Both the position numbers and the translations under genes were made by a program. From Candidatus Bathyarchaeota archaeon (GTDB lineage Archaea; Thermoproteota; Bathyarchaeia; Bathyarchaeales; Bathycorpusculaceae), in NCBI GenBank assembly GCA_026014735.1, contig JAOZHT010000001.1, forward strand, positions 186,001 through 250,000: a stretch of 64,000 nt of DNA, in the 5' to 3' direction. Each line of letters begins with the position of its first letter. Positions within the stretch are counted from its first letter, which is position 1. The notes beneath the pieces are model-generated. The model was not told the DNA's origin. It worked only from the letters and a program-made list of their open reading frames with translations, and did not search any database. Shown piece after piece: positions 24,374 through 32,474 of the stretch.

Positions 24374-24405
24374 GCTCCAGTATAGTTCACAACCATACAG
24401 CAACG

Positions 24406-24415
24406 TATTATTTAA
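24406..24415 (-). promoter_or_regulatory. Promoter of the trp operon
   Basis: TTAAATAATA on the minus strand, 33-42 bp before the trpE start ATG at 24373. It predicts a transcript start near 24384 and a leader of about 10 nt. No attenuator-like hairpin with a T-run fits in so short a leader. Confidence 0.5.
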
Positions 24416-24442
24416 GGCTTGTCTGAACAGAAATGTACATGG

Positions 24443-24763
24443 CTACTTGAGGGTACTCCCCAACCAAGCCAAATAATCCGCCGAACCCGCCACCACAGGC
24501 AACGCCAAAACCTCCGGTACCTCATAACTATGCAGCGCCTTCACCCTCACCGCCACTTCCCCAAACAAATCCGCCCTTGACTTCATCACCACCAAGCACT
24601 CCTCAGTGCGGTCGATTTTGCCCATCCAGCTAAAGCAGGACACCACTGGGCTGATGATGTTGGCGCAGGCAATCAGCTTCTCGCTAAGGAGGGTTTGGCT
24701 GATTTTTTCGGCTTCCGTCTGATCTTTTGTGGTGACTAAAACGATGATGAACTCAGAATTCAA
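24443..24763 (-). CDS. cutA: CutA1 divalent-cation tolerance protein
   Basis: 106 residues, full length for the trimeric CutA1 family. Motifs: FIIVLVTTKDQTEAEKIS at the N-terminus, LIACANIISPVVSCFSWMGKI, ECLVVMKSRADLF and HSYEVPEVLALPV. CutA1 proteins bind divalent metals and are linked to copper tolerance in bacteria; the role in archaea is not firm. The gene lies directly upstream of the trp promoter on the same strand, with its own start. Confidence 0.95.
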   Translation of the reverse strand: MNSEFIIVLVTTKDQTEAEKISQTLLSEKLIACANIISPVVSCFSWMGKIDRTEECLVVMKSRADLFGEVAVRVKALHSYEVPEVLALPVVAGSADYLAWLGSTLK

Positions 24764-24876
24764 AGTTATACCTAAATGTAATCTGCGGTTTGGTCGTAAA
24801 ATAGTTGCCTCTTTGTTGGTGCATGCTTATATGGGTGTCAACTCACGTTCTCTATCAGCTTAAAGAGGTTAACGAT

Positions 24877-25605
24877 ATGGCTGCATTTGCTAGACCGGGA
24901 GCATACGACTACACAAACACTACCTTCTCGCCTGACGGGCGACTTTACCAGGTTGAGTACGCGATGGAATTAGTTAACCGCGGAGCAACAATAGTGGGCA
25001 TTCAATGCGTTGACGGCGTGGTTTTGGGTTCTGAAGAAAACAATGAAGAGCTTGAGGAAAATGGCAGTTCATGGAAGATATTTCCCATAGACCAGCATAT
25101 CGGGGCAGTCATCGTCGGTTTAAGTTCCGACGCACGAGTGCTAATCAAGCAAGCCCGCATAGACGCCCAAAGCAACAGGTTAACCTACGATGAACCCATC
25201 GACGTGGAAACGGTGACCTCAAAAATCTGTGACGCCCAACAGGTCTACACGCAGCATGGCGGCGGCCGACCTTTCGGCGTTTCGATGATTTTGGGCGGTG
25301 TAGACAAATCCGGTGTACATGTCATCGCAACCCACCCCAGCGGTACGTACCGTGGATACAAAGCCACTGCGCAGGGCGCTGGCAGAGAAACCGCCTTAGC
25401 AATTCTTCAAGAGCAGTACCGTTCAGGATTAACGCTTCAGGAAGGCACAGTGTTGGCTGTGAAATGCTTGGTTAAAGCACTCAAGGCACGGCAGTTGCCG
25501 CTGGGAATCAAAATCGCGGTTGTGCCCACCTCAACCAAGACGCTGAGTATGTTGCCAGACGATACAGTGGCAGGCTACATCAAAGAGGTAAATTCAAACA
25601 CCTAA
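24877..25605 (+). CDS. psmA: 20S proteasome alpha subunit
   Basis: 242 residues from ATG 24877; AAAGAGGTT provides the ribosome-binding site and a TATA-like CTTATA lies at 24825-24830. The N-terminal gate and signature are YDYTNTTFSPDGRLYQVEYAMELV, the canonical proteasome alpha pattern. The pocket lysine that docks regulatory ATPases is in IKQARIDAQ. HPSGTYRGYKATAQGAGRE is the typical alpha-ring loop. There is no catalytic Thr, as expected. It forms the outer ring of the protein-degrading 20S core; the beta subunit is elsewhere. Confidence 0.95.
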   Translation: MAAFARPGAYDYTNTTFSPDGRLYQVEYAMELVNRGATIVGIQCVDGVVLGSEENNEELEENGSSWKIFPIDQHIGAVIVGLSSDARVLIKQARIDAQSNRLTYDEPIDVETVTSKICDAQQVYTQHGGGRPFGVSMILGGVDKSGVHVIATHPSGTYRGYKATAQGAGRETALAILQEQYRSGLTLQEGTVLAVKCLVKALKARQLPLGIKIAVVPTSTKTLSMLPDDTVAGYIKEVNSNT

Positions 25606-25698
25606 ACCCCCTGATGGTTCACCCATAAAATTCGAGTAATCGATGGATTGACACATTTAAATTACTCGTTTTCCATCTTTAGTATCGAGGCGACGTTC

Positions 25699-26199
25699 TT
25701 GAATGAGGAGCACCTTAAAATTCTAAAGACCATGCATGAAGCCACAAGCCGCATGGACATCAACATGTTCGCGCAAGCCATCAACCTGACCCCCAACCAA
25801 ACGATGGCTCAAGTGCAAAAGCTAGCTGCCGAGGGCTTTCTGCACCGGGTCGGCGCAGGCTACGGCTTAACCGAGAAAGGCAAAAACGCCCTCAAACTCT
25901 CCCAGCAGGTGCCCGAGGATAAATCCTTCCAGTTCTACATCGGCATGGATTTGCCGCTGGGTTTTAGCGCACGTTCCCTGGAGGAATTCTATCGGTTGGC
26001 AAGGCAGGTGTGTTCTGACTCGCTTGATTTCCACCTTTATCGCGGCGACTTTGAAGGTTGGTTCCGCAGTGTGCTGGGGGATGGGGAGTTGGCGGATGAA
26101 GTGGCGGCTTTGAAGGCGGAGGCGCTTAATGGTGAGGCTCTGCGTAAGGCGCTGCTTAAAGTCATCGATGCACGCTACGGCATAAATGAGTTGCTTTAG
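25699..26199 (+). CDS. Winged-helix regulator with a DUF5752-like C-terminal domain
   Basis: 166 residues from TTG 25699 with GAGG at 25687-25690; TATA-like ATTTAAAT near 25656-25663 would start the transcript near 25682, so the farther TTG at 25648 is unlikely. Residues ~1-75 are a winged-helix module (HLKILKTMHEATSRMDI, NLTPNQTMAQVQKLAAEGFLHRVGAGYGLTEKGKNAL). Residues ~85-165 (ARSLEEFYRLARQVCSDSLDF, HLYRGDFEGWFRSVLGD) resemble the uncharacterised archaeal DUF5752 domain. Regulon unknown. The 3' end overlaps the convergent TrmO-like gene by 4 nt. Confidence 0.75.
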   Translation: MNEEHLKILKTMHEATSRMDINMFAQAINLTPNQTMAQVQKLAAEGFLHRVGAGYGLTEKGKNALKLSQQVPEDKSFQFYIGMDLPLGFSARSLEEFYRLARQVCSDSLDFHLYRGDFEGWFRSVLGDGELADEVAALKAEALNGEALRKALLKVIDARYGINELL

Positions 26200-26654
26200 G
26201 GTTCAGTGTAGAGTTTAATCCACCAGTTCGGCGCATACGCTTTTTCGGGTTTATCGTAGGGGTCATAGGGTTTGATGTCAAGGATTGGGGTGCCGTCGAA
26301 TGCATCTAAGCCCTGAACGGTTAAAACGTTGCCTTCGACTTTTACGAGTTCAACGATGGTTAACCCCACGGGGTTGGGGCGAAACATGGTTCGGGTGCCA
26401 AAGAGCCCCATGAGGGGTAAATCCGCTTTGGCTTTAGGGTGTATCTGCATGTTTATAGGCTGATCTTTTGGCAGCTGGTTGAAGTAGAAGAGCACATAGA
26501 TGTGGGAAAACCCCTCCAATCCCCGCAGAGCCATCGACAGCTGCGGCTGCAGGACAAGCTGGGAGGTGACCGATGAGGATTTGACTTCCTCTTTGGAGGC
26601 TGCGGTTTTCACGTAGCCGATGGGATGCAGGATAATTTGCGGGTTAGAAGACAT
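26196..26654 (-). CDS. TrmO/TsaA-family tRNA methyltransferase (YaeB-like)
   Basis: 152 residues, the single-domain archaeal size. Motifs HPIGYVKT at the N-terminus, LRGLEGFSHIYVLFYFNQL, GLFGTRTMFRPNPVGLTIVE, and GLDAFDGTPILDIKPYDP match the family that methylates N6-threonylcarbamoyladenosine at position 37 of certain tRNAs using SAM. The beta-barrel SAM pocket motif (RPNPVGL) is intact. Family assignment is strong; the tRNA substrate is inferred from relatives. Confidence 0.9.
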   Translation of the reverse strand: MSSNPQIILHPIGYVKTAASKEEVKSSSVTSQLVLQPQLSMALRGLEGFSHIYVLFYFNQLPKDQPINMQIHPKAKADLPLMGLFGTRTMFRPNPVGLTIVELVKVEGNVLTVQGLDAFDGTPILDIKPYDPYDKPEKAYAPNWWIKLYTEP

Positions 26655-26705
26655 GTTCTCGCCTATCCAGTGGAGACAACTGGCCTATTTAAGGGTCAGG
26701 GCAGC

Positions 26706-27347
26706 TTAGGAAATCGTGGCGAGCGGCTTAACCGCCGTGGACTCCTGCACGTTAAGTTGACCGTTTTTGCCCAGCCGCAACTGTTTTTCGCCGCGGAAAA
26801 GGCACACCTGCGCATTTTTAAGTTCAAAGCAGTCGCCGATGTTGATGGAGCCGATTTGGCCTTCCCAGAGGCACAGCTTGATCCTGCCGGTTTCATCCCC
26901 GACCAAAGCGTTTACGACCATGACGGTGTTTCCGAATTGGGTATGCACCTGTGCAGGCTTGGGGATTTCGATAACTTGGGCTTTGATGTTTATGTGCTTC
27001 ATGCCTGCGCGTAAGTCGTTGATGTGGCAGTAGACGGCTTCGGTGTTTTGTTTAGCGATTTTCTTTTTGATTTTGTCGGTGCTCATCCAGCTTTCAAAGG
27101 GGTTGTCTTTGCGGAGCAGGAATTGTTCTTGGACGCGGAACTGCGCGACGACATCGTTGTCTTTGGTTATGAGGAAGATGGTTTCGCCCTTGACTTTGCC
27201 GCGGTACTCGATGGTTAGGGTGCCGCAGGTGGATTTTTCGTTTTTGCTGGCTTGGACGAGGGCTTGGAAGACTTCGTTGGGGTAAATGCTGTATTTTACT
27301 GACAGCAAAGCCAAATGTTCGCCTAAAGTGGATTTTTTCTGCCTCAA
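26706..27347 (-). CDS. OB-fold single-stranded DNA-binding protein (RPA-like)
   Basis: 213 residues. The second half is an OB fold (AGMKHINIKAQVIEIPKP, FGNTVMVVNALVGDETGRIKLCLWEGQI, INIGDCFELKNAQVCLFRGEKQLRLG) of the type found in archaeal RPA/SSB proteins. The first ~110 residues (YPNEVFQALVQASKNEKS and a basic, strand-rich stretch) are a separate domain I cannot name. It has no CxxC zinc finger and no acidic tail. Probably binds single-stranded DNA in replication or repair. Confidence 0.75.
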   Translation of the reverse strand: MRQKKSTLGEHLALLSVKYSIYPNEVFQALVQASKNEKSTCGTLTIEYRGKVKGETIFLITKDNDVVAQFRVQEQFLLRKDNPFESWMSTDKIKKKIAKQNTEAVYCHINDLRAGMKHINIKAQVIEIPKPAQVHTQFGNTVMVVNALVGDETGRIKLCLWEGQIGSINIGDCFELKNAQVCLFRGEKQLRLGKNGQLNVQESTAVKPLATIS

Positions 27348-27374
27348 TTAGCCTCTCTTATCCCTGCGGTTGTT

Positions 27375-27420
27375 ATGAGAAAAAGCAGCTTGTTAGACCG
27401 CGTTTCGTTCTTTTTCTCAT
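27375..27420. repeat. Perfect 11-bp inverted repeat upstream of the SSB gene
   Basis: ATGAGAAAAAG at 27375-27385 is exactly complemented by CTTTTTCTCAT at 27410-27420, with a 24-base spacer. It lies 28-73 bp before the SSB start, in the divergent region shared with the zinc-ribbon gene. Candidate operator or transcript hairpin. Confidence 0.45.
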
Positions 27421-27583
27421 GATGTAGCTTCACTATATGGGTGTTCTTACTATATTAGGTTGACTATTCATGCTCTGGGCGCCTAGGGCTTTGGTTGGTG
27501 AGCGTTTAGGCGTGTTGCTGCACGTTTTTTGTGTCGGCGGAATCGGCTAATTTATAAGCCTCGAGTTGTTTTATGTGGAGGTA

Positions 27584-27613
27584 ATGCGCGGAGAAATCTA
27601 CGCAGCAATATAG
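27584..27613 (+). other. Possible leader peptide ORF before the CxxC zinc-ribbon gene
   Basis: ATG 27584, directly behind GGAGGTA, opens a nine-codon frame MRGEIYAAI ending in two TAG codons at 27611. A TATA-like TTTATAAG lies near 27550-27557. The strong ribosome-binding site belongs to this mini-ORF, not to the gene that follows. It may be a translated leader, or chance. Confidence 0.3.
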
Positions 27614-27633
27614 TAGGAGTTGAAACAGCTAAA

Positions 27634-27777
27634 ATGTCATATGGTAACAGAGAGATGCACAAGGCAACTTGCGCCGACTGCGGAAAAGAATGTGATGTTC
27701 CTTTCAAGCCAGACGGAACAAGGCCAGTGTATTGCCGAGAATGCTACTCTAAACGTAGACCACCACGAAGATACTAA
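27634..27777 (+). CDS. CxxC-x17-CxxC small zinc-ribbon protein
   Basis: 47 residues from ATG 27634. CADCGKECDVPFKPDGTRPV followed by YCREC is the hallmark of a known short family (CxxC_CxxC_SSSS-like) of archaea and uncultured bacteria, thought to bind zinc and perhaps nucleic acid. The C-terminus is basic (SKRRPPRRY). AGGAG at 27615-27619 is 14 nt before the ATG, a long spacing, and a mini-ORF lies in front. A T-rich terminator follows. Confidence 0.8.
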   Translation: MSYGNREMHKATCADCGKECDVPFKPDGTRPVYCRECYSKRRPPRRY

Positions 27778-27807
27778 GCGTAAGTCTTGGCATCTTTCCA
27801 TAAAGTA

Positions 27808-27841
27808 AATTTTCTTTTTTATTTTTTGTAATTAATTTTTT
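27808..27841 (+). terminator. T-rich terminator after the zinc-ribbon gene
   Basis: Several T-tracts in a row (AATTTTCTTTTTTATTTTTTG and TTAATTTTTTG) about 30-60 bp after the stop codon, typical of archaeal intrinsic termination. Confidence 0.6.
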
Positions 27842-28097
27842 GCGCTCTGCTGCTCCATTCCCTATAGCCCCCTCTATTTATAGTCTCAATGAATGTTAAC
27901 TGCTCGGTTTGGTTTGCCAACAAATGCGGTATATGTGCGTAATGGCTTGGTTGAGTGTTGAAGAATACAGCTGGGGAGTGGGCAGTTGCCGCCAAAAGCT
28001 GTCGGAAAAAATTTGCTTCACCAGTTTCTGTTTGCGACGGCGATATGCAAGGTGTCTTGGTAGTCTAACTTGTTGTTCATTGATTCTACAGCGTTTG

Positions 28098-28250
28098 CTA
28101 GGTGACCTCTAAATAGTAATGTTGCTTCCATCGTTTCTCTATTTTCTCTCTTCCGTATTGATCGAGGTCTTCAGGCCATTCTTTTGCGTGTACTATGCCG
28201 TAGTATTTATCAGCTGTGGACTTTGCGTTCGCTCTTGGTTTTTTAGGCAT
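28098..28250 (-). CDS. Small basic protein, uncertain
   Basis: In the 640-base stretch 27778-28419, which has no long gene, the minus strand holds a 50-codon frame beginning MPKKPRANAKSTADKYYGI and ending YYLEVT. Its composition (Lys/Tyr/Glu/Trp-rich, no rare codons) looks protein-like, and AAAGGCGA lies ahead of the ATG. It could be a real small gene or the remains of a longer one, since no partner frame extends it. The rest of the stretch shows nothing I recognise apart from a TATA-like element before 28420. Confidence 0.35.
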   Translation of the reverse strand: MPKKPRANAKSTADKYYGIVHAKEWPEDLDQYGREKIEKRWKQHYYLEVT

Positions 28251-28419
28251 TCTTGAGTCGCCTTTCTCTATCGTCAACTATAACTCTGCCCAGACTAATA
28301 TTTGGCCTGAAATTAAAGATTCCCAACTAATCTGATCCCCAGCCCAGCTCCTGAGAAACATGAGCGCTAAATTCTTAAGCGTAGCTTGGCATGAAGATAC
28401 CTGACAGGAGCAATCCAGT

Positions 28420-29199
28420 TTGAAGCAGTTTCTCTTAACTCCAGCGGCGGGCAAACGCCTCATCGCCAAAACCCTTGCCAATCACCCAGCCATACGCAAA
28501 GCCGTCAAAAGCGGAGTCGTCGTGGTCGTGGCAGGAACCACCAACGGCTACGTCGCCGAAGAAATCCTCAAAAACTACCGACTCGCCGACGACTTCTCCC
28601 GCAGGCACTTCTTCCGCGGCTTAAATTTGCCCCATAATCTGCCCGTGACGGCAGAGGGCAGGCTGACCGATGAAAGCAAGTTTCCCGGAGACGTCGTCAT
28701 TGACCACGGCGTGTGGCAACGCGGCAAATCGCTGGGCGACGTTGTGGATAGCCTCCGTGAGGGCGACGTCATCGTTAAGGGCGCCAACGCGCTGGATTTA
28801 GCTCATAGGCAAGCGGCGGTGCTGGTGGGTCACCCCAAAGCAGGAACCATCGGCTTAGCCATACCTGCCATCGTGGGGCGACGTGTACACCTCATCGTGC
28901 CCGTTGGACTCGAAAAACGCATTGACGGCAACCTAGATGAGCTTGCCTCAAAGCTTAACTCGCCCGGCGCAGGCGGCTACCGACTAATGCCCTTGCCCGC
29001 GGCGGAAATCTTCACTGAACTCGACGCTTTGGCGGCTTTGACGGCGGCGAATGTGGAGTTGATTGCGGCAGGCGGCGTCTGCGGTGCGGAGGGGGCTGTG
29101 TGGCTGGCGGTAAGCGGTGAACCTGAGCAGGAGGAGTTTGCGGCGCAGGTTATCGCGTCGGTGGAGAATGAAGCGCCCTTCACCGCTGACCTTCTGTAA
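28420..29199 (+). CDS. Conserved protein of unknown function
   Basis: 259 residues from TTG 28420 with AGGAG near 28405. It begins with a Lys-rich segment (LTPAAGKRLIAKTLANHP) and has strong glycine/valine-rich strands typical of an alpha/beta fold: SGVVVVVAGTTNGYVAEEIL, GDVIVKGANALDL, AAVLVGHPKAGTIGLAIPAI, HLIVPVGLEKRI and ELIAAGGVCGAEGAVWLAV. The pattern suggests a soluble nucleotide- or metabolite-binding protein, but no catalytic signature can be named. It is monocistronic, with T-rich DNA after the stop. Confidence 0.8.
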   Translation: MKQFLLTPAAGKRLIAKTLANHPAIRKAVKSGVVVVVAGTTNGYVAEEILKNYRLADDFSRRHFFRGLNLPHNLPVTAEGRLTDESKFPGDVVIDHGVWQRGKSLGDVVDSLREGDVIVKGANALDLAHRQAAVLVGHPKAGTIGLAIPAIVGRRVHLIVPVGLEKRIDGNLDELASKLNSPGAGGYRLMPLPAAEIFTELDALAALTAANVELIAAGGVCGAEGAVWLAVSGEPEQEEFAAQVIASVENEAPFTADLL

Positions 29200-29249
29200 C
29201 TTGAAGTGCGTTGCCTCTGGCTAATCAGCGGGCTTGGGCTTGGCTGATA

Positions 29250-29312
29250 GTCCTTTTTTGGGCATATTCTTTTTTCTGCAATATTTTGGCTTTTTTCTTA
29301 GGGCTTTAAAAG
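29250..29312 (+). terminator. T-rich terminator region
   Basis: Three T-tracts (CCTTTTTTGG, TCTTTTTTCTG, GCTTTTTTCTT) 50-110 bp after the stop at 29199 and before the promoter of the glycosyltransferase gene. Confidence 0.5.
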
Positions 29313-29373
29313 CCTGTTTCCCAGAGTAAAAGGTTAGGAATCGATAAGCAGGAATGTTTTCGAGGTATTCTTC

Positions 29374-30063
29374 ATGGAACTAAATTCTAGCATATCCGTA
29401 GTTATTGCAACCTTAAACGAGGAAGCAGGGATAGGCCCCACCGTAGATGAAATGCAGAAAGTTTTAGTTAACCCCTACTTGGTCGTGGTTGACGGCAACA
29501 GCGTCGACCGGACTATAGAGATCGCCAAGAACAGAGGCGCCGACGTTATGCTCCAGCAGGGCAAAGGAAAAGGCGACGCCATGTTCCAGGGCATGAAGGG
29601 CTTAACCTCCAAGGTACCCTACATCGTGTTCACCGACGCAGACTACACTTACCCGGCGGAGTATGTTCCTGAAATGCTTGAGATACTGGACCGCGAACCA
29701 GACGTCGGCATGGTCATCGGTAACCGCTTTAAAGGTAACTATAACACTTCTAAGTCCGTTTTTAACCCGTTTTATGTTGGGAATAAGCTTTTGGCTTTTG
29801 CTCAGCTAGTTATGAATGGTGTTAAGCTTGAAGATCCACTGTCGGGTTTGCGGGTGGTGCGCAGCGAGGTTGTGGATGGCTGGCACCCTAAGAGTAAGGG
29901 TTTTGATGTTGAAGCCGAGATGAATGCGCTTGTAGAACGCAAAGGATACCGCATCGTTGAGGTCCCCATCGATTACCGCAGCCGGATGGGCGAAAAGAAG
30001 CTCAAGCTCCGACATGGCCTAGGCATCATGAAGCGCATCTTCTCTGAATCTTTCACCTACTAA
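29374..30063 (+). CDS. Family 2 glycosyltransferase, dolichyl-phosphate sugar synthase type
   Basis: 229 residues, GT-A fold. SVVIATLNEEAGIGPTVDEM opens the nucleotide-sugar site, VVDGNSVDRTIEIA gives the first acidic motif, VFTDADYTYPAEYVPEM carries the DxD metal motif, and LEDPLSGLRVVRSEV plus FDVEAEMNALVERKGYRIVE are the acceptor-side motifs of the DPM1/AglD group. There are no C-terminal membrane helices. It probably transfers a sugar from a nucleotide donor to dolichyl phosphate for N-glycosylation or glycolipid synthesis; the sugar is not determined by sequence. Confidence 0.88.
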   Translation: MELNSSISVVIATLNEEAGIGPTVDEMQKVLVNPYLVVVDGNSVDRTIEIAKNRGADVMLQQGKGKGDAMFQGMKGLTSKVPYIVFTDADYTYPAEYVPEMLEILDREPDVGMVIGNRFKGNYNTSKSVFNPFYVGNKLLAFAQLVMNGVKLEDPLSGLRVVRSEVVDGWHPKSKGFDVEAEMNALVERKGYRIVEVPIDYRSRMGEKKLKLRHGLGIMKRIFSESFTY

Positions 30064-30239
30064 CCTAACCCCTTGAGGTAGCGGCACAAAGAGCACAATA
30101 GGGCCCCAGTGGGCAAAATCAGGTTTTGGCGGTTCATATTTCATCCAGAATGCTTCCGCCGCATCAGATTCTATATAGTTTATTTTGATATCTATAGATT
30201 ATTTGTGCAACTCTTAATACTTTTCGAGCGTCAATATAG

Positions 30240-30330
30240 TTCGCCGAGAAATTGCAAGCCAACAACAAGTGTGTAGAGCCGCTCGGCGAATCCCGCTCGA
30301 TAGACCGAGTAATCCCGAGTAGTTCCCTTT
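30240..30330 (+). ncRNA. Candidate structured small RNA
   Basis: The 427-base gap 30064-30490 holds no gene I can support. TTCGCCGAG at 30240-30248 pairs exactly with CTCGGCGAA at 30281-30289, followed by a second small stem CTCG/CGAG near 30296-30309. A TATA-like CTTAATAC at 30211-30218 lies ~25 bp before the first stem, and a CCCTTTTCT tract comes soon after the second. This is the arrangement of a short independent transcript. I could not match it to a C/D, H/ACA or other known family. Confidence 0.35.
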
Positions 30331-30490
30331 TCTGCCCAATTGTCGGGCGCGGATTCGCTGAGCAATCAATTTTTGCCCAATCAGCTGCGTGATGGTTTAG
30401 ACCGGTTATTTCGGATACTGTTTCTGTTTCCAGTTTATCCCTTCACAAATATTAAGTATCAATAAAGCAGCAGTTTACTTTGCGGTAACC

Positions 30491-30754
30491 ATGACGCTAA
30501 CCATAGACGCCAAAACCACCATCCGCATACGCCTGCTAATTCACAGCGCAGGCCTCAGCTGTCTAGGCGGCGCCATCTTCCTGCAGATTCTGGTGTTCAC
30601 CAACATTCTGGGGCAGGGCTACTTTAGGGCAGTGGAAACCAATTCCTCCATCCTTGCCTTCGAGTTGTTTCTGACGGCTTTCACCGCGGTTTACTTCATC
30701 TATCTCTACCAGGGCACAATCCGCCAGGCTCTTAAGGGCCACCCTTCCCGTTAG
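30491..30754 (+). CDS. Small membrane protein, two helices
   Basis: 87 residues from ATG 30491. Two hydrophobic helices, SAGLSCLGGAIFLQILVF and SSILAFELFLTAFTAVYFIY, are separated by a short polar loop, with basic ends (TIRIRLL at the front, RQALKGHPSR at the back). A TATA-like ATATTAAG lies about 40 bp upstream. Family not recognised. Confidence 0.7.
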   Translation: MTLTIDAKTTIRIRLLIHSAGLSCLGGAIFLQILVFTNILGQGYFRAVETNSSILAFELFLTAFTAVYFIYLYQGTIRQALKGHPSR

Positions 30755-30829
30755 GTCTTAATCTGCAACATCAACATACCCTGAAACGCATGGGAAACTT
30801 CAAAAGTAACCCAAAGCCATTGATGAATA

Positions 30830-31459
30830 ATGATTCCTGTTCTAAACGTTAATTGGCAAAGCCCAGCAACCGACTATTCCCCCAGCGAACGCGACGCAGA
30901 CGTGCTCTCGCTGCTGGAAACCGAAGACCTCTCCGTCTTCACCTTCGATGGGCTTAAACGCAGAACAGGCCTTCACCCCGAAATCCTCTCCCGCATCCTC
31001 AATCGTCTAGAAGAGGAAGGCATAGTCAAAAAGGAAAGCGACGGCTACCGCGTAACCCCCAAAATCACGCAGCTAAAACTCCAGCCCCCTCGCACCGAAG
31101 TTCCCTCTACGCCGCTTATCCAGACGTTTCTGCCCTCGGATCTGCTGACGGCTCAGCTTATTGTTTCGCTTCGGGGCAAATGGTTTGGGTCTTTGCGGTG
31201 GATGGGTATGTCTGAGAACAGCCGGGGCGTGACCCTTAAATGGATAACGGAGGATGGCGCGATCCAGATTGCCGCTAACATCCAGGGGACAGCGCTTAAC
31301 ATAGAAGCCAAGTTCTTAACCAGCAACAACCTTAACGCGGCGCTTAAAGCCTCCTATCAGCTTATGTCGCTTATCGGCAAATTATGCATTGTTTCCAGTC
31401 GCCCTGCTGTTGCCCAAAACGTCGGGTACTTCGGCGGCGGCTACTACATGCCTGCTTAG
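30830..31459 (+). CDS. Winged-helix transcriptional regulator
   Basis: 209 residues. Residues ~25-85 form a winged helix (ADVLSLLETEDLSVFTFDGL, RRTGLHPEILSRILNRLEEE, GIVKKESDGYRVTP). The C-terminal ~110 residues (LIVSLRGKWFGSLRWMGMSE, GVTLKWITEDGAIQIAANIQ) form a strand-rich domain I do not recognise that may sense a ligand. The YFGGGYYMPA tail is unusual. No divergent partner points to a regulon. Confidence 0.75.
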   Translation: MIPVLNVNWQSPATDYSPSERDADVLSLLETEDLSVFTFDGLKRRTGLHPEILSRILNRLEEEGIVKKESDGYRVTPKITQLKLQPPRTEVPSTPLIQTFLPSDLLTAQLIVSLRGKWFGSLRWMGMSENSRGVTLKWITEDGAIQIAANIQGTALNIEAKFLTSNNLNAALKASYQLMSLIGKLCIVSSRPAVAQNVGYFGGGYYMPA

Positions 31460-31567
31460 CTGATTCTAGCAAGCAAGCGCCAACAGAAACCCACATGGGG
31501 ATTTTCTTTAAATTATTCAGAAAAAAGAAGTATGGATGTTAATTGTTTTTTCTTGTTTGGAGCCGAG

Positions 31568-31741
31568 TTACTGGATTGCCGATATGAGGCACACCCTGCC
31601 GGGGCTGGGAAATACGCTGGAGTTGTCGATTAGGTGTGCGGTGCCGTCGGGGCAGTAGACTTTGTCGCCTGGTACGGCTCGCCGGTAACGTGTGATGCAT
31701 TCTTTTAGTTTGGAGCATCCGTCACAGTCTCTTGAGAGCAT
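31568..31741 (-). CDS. Tiny Cys-rich protein, MLSRDCDGC family (second copy)
   Basis: 57 residues from ATG at 31741 with GTGGAG about 10 nt upstream. It starts MLSRDCDGCSKLKECITRYR and continues KVYCPDGTAHLIDN, matching the protein at 2798-2923 across almost all of that protein's length, then adds a 16-residue tail (SSVFPSPGRVCLISAIQ) with an extra Cys. The four shared cysteines suggest zinc binding. Missed by length cut-offs. Function unknown. Confidence 0.78.
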   Translation of the reverse strand: MLSRDCDGCSKLKECITRYRRAVPGDKVYCPDGTAHLIDNSSVFPSPGRVCLISAIQ

Positions 31742-32078
31742 TTTTGTTTCATCTCCACTTATTCAATTTTTAATGCCTCTGCGCCGCCTATAGAGGTAGC
31801 CCATATAAAATATATAGTGAATATAGACAAATATGGTTAAAATCTCCAAAACCAGCATCCAAAACACTAAATACAGCGTCAAAGCAAACACGAAACATCA
31901 CCCGGCAGCAACCCACCGCTGAAGCCTCGGCTGCGCGGAGCAGAAAAGTTGCCTCGAAGAACTCCCCTGTTGAGTGCAGGGTTTATCTTTGTGCGACGAA
32001 AGGTTTTAATGTCCCCTTTAAGTCTCATAGGTGCACCAACGTATATTAAACGGCAAAACAATGGATTGATGGACCAAT
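31742..32078. other. Gap with a possible 29-codon leaderless ORF and the uS10 promoter
   Basis: An AT-rich element at 31803-31814 (ATATAAAATATA) stands 20-30 bp before ATG 31833, which opens a 29-codon basic frame (MVKISKTSIQNTKYSVKANT and on). The spacing suits a leaderless transcript, but the peptide has no known relatives I can name. A TATA-like ATATTAAA at 32042-32049 precedes the uS10 gene. Nothing else recognisable. Confidence 0.3.
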
Positions 32079-32387
32079 ATGGTTAGAAAAGCAAGAATAC
32101 GCCTCACAAGCACCGATTACGAGAAACTAGAAGAGGTTTGCGGAGAACTCCGAAGCATCGCCCAGAAAACAGGCGTAAAAATGAACGGTCCAGTCCCGCT
32201 ACCGACTAAGCGCCTACGTGTCCCAGTCCTAAAAGCGCCCTCCGGCTCGGGCACCGCCACGTGGGACAGATGGGAAATGCGCATCCACAAGCGCCTCATC
32301 GACATCGACTCAGAAGAGCGTGTCATGCGCCGCATCATGCGTATCCGTGTACCTGAAGAGGTCCACGTTACAATCGAGCTAATCTAA
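32079..32387 (+). CDS. rps10: Small ribosomal subunit protein uS10
   Basis: 102 residues, full archaeal size. [38 protein letters not shown] and [14 protein letters not shown] are the conserved segments of uS10; residues around GPVPLPT form the loop that reaches into the 30S head. In many archaea rps10 follows the EF-1A gene; here no EF-1A or tRNA precedes it, and it has its own TATA element about 30 bp upstream. Confidence 0.97.
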   Translation: MVRKARIRLTSTDYEKLEEVCGELRSIAQKTGVKMNGPVPLPTKRLRVPVLKAPSGSGTATWDRWEMRIHKRLIDIDSEERVMRRIMRIRVPEEVHVTIELI

Positions 32388-32474
32388 AAACCCCTTTAAC
32401 TTTTTAGTAATCGCTTCTCCCCTTCAGCGTACGCTTTAAATTCCCTTATTGCATGCAGCTTTTGAGGTGAACCT

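Noticed and set aside
27909-28112. 67-codon plus-strand frame in the 27.8-28.4 kb gap
   Set aside because: No ribosome-binding site, Cys/Arg-rich random composition and no family signal.
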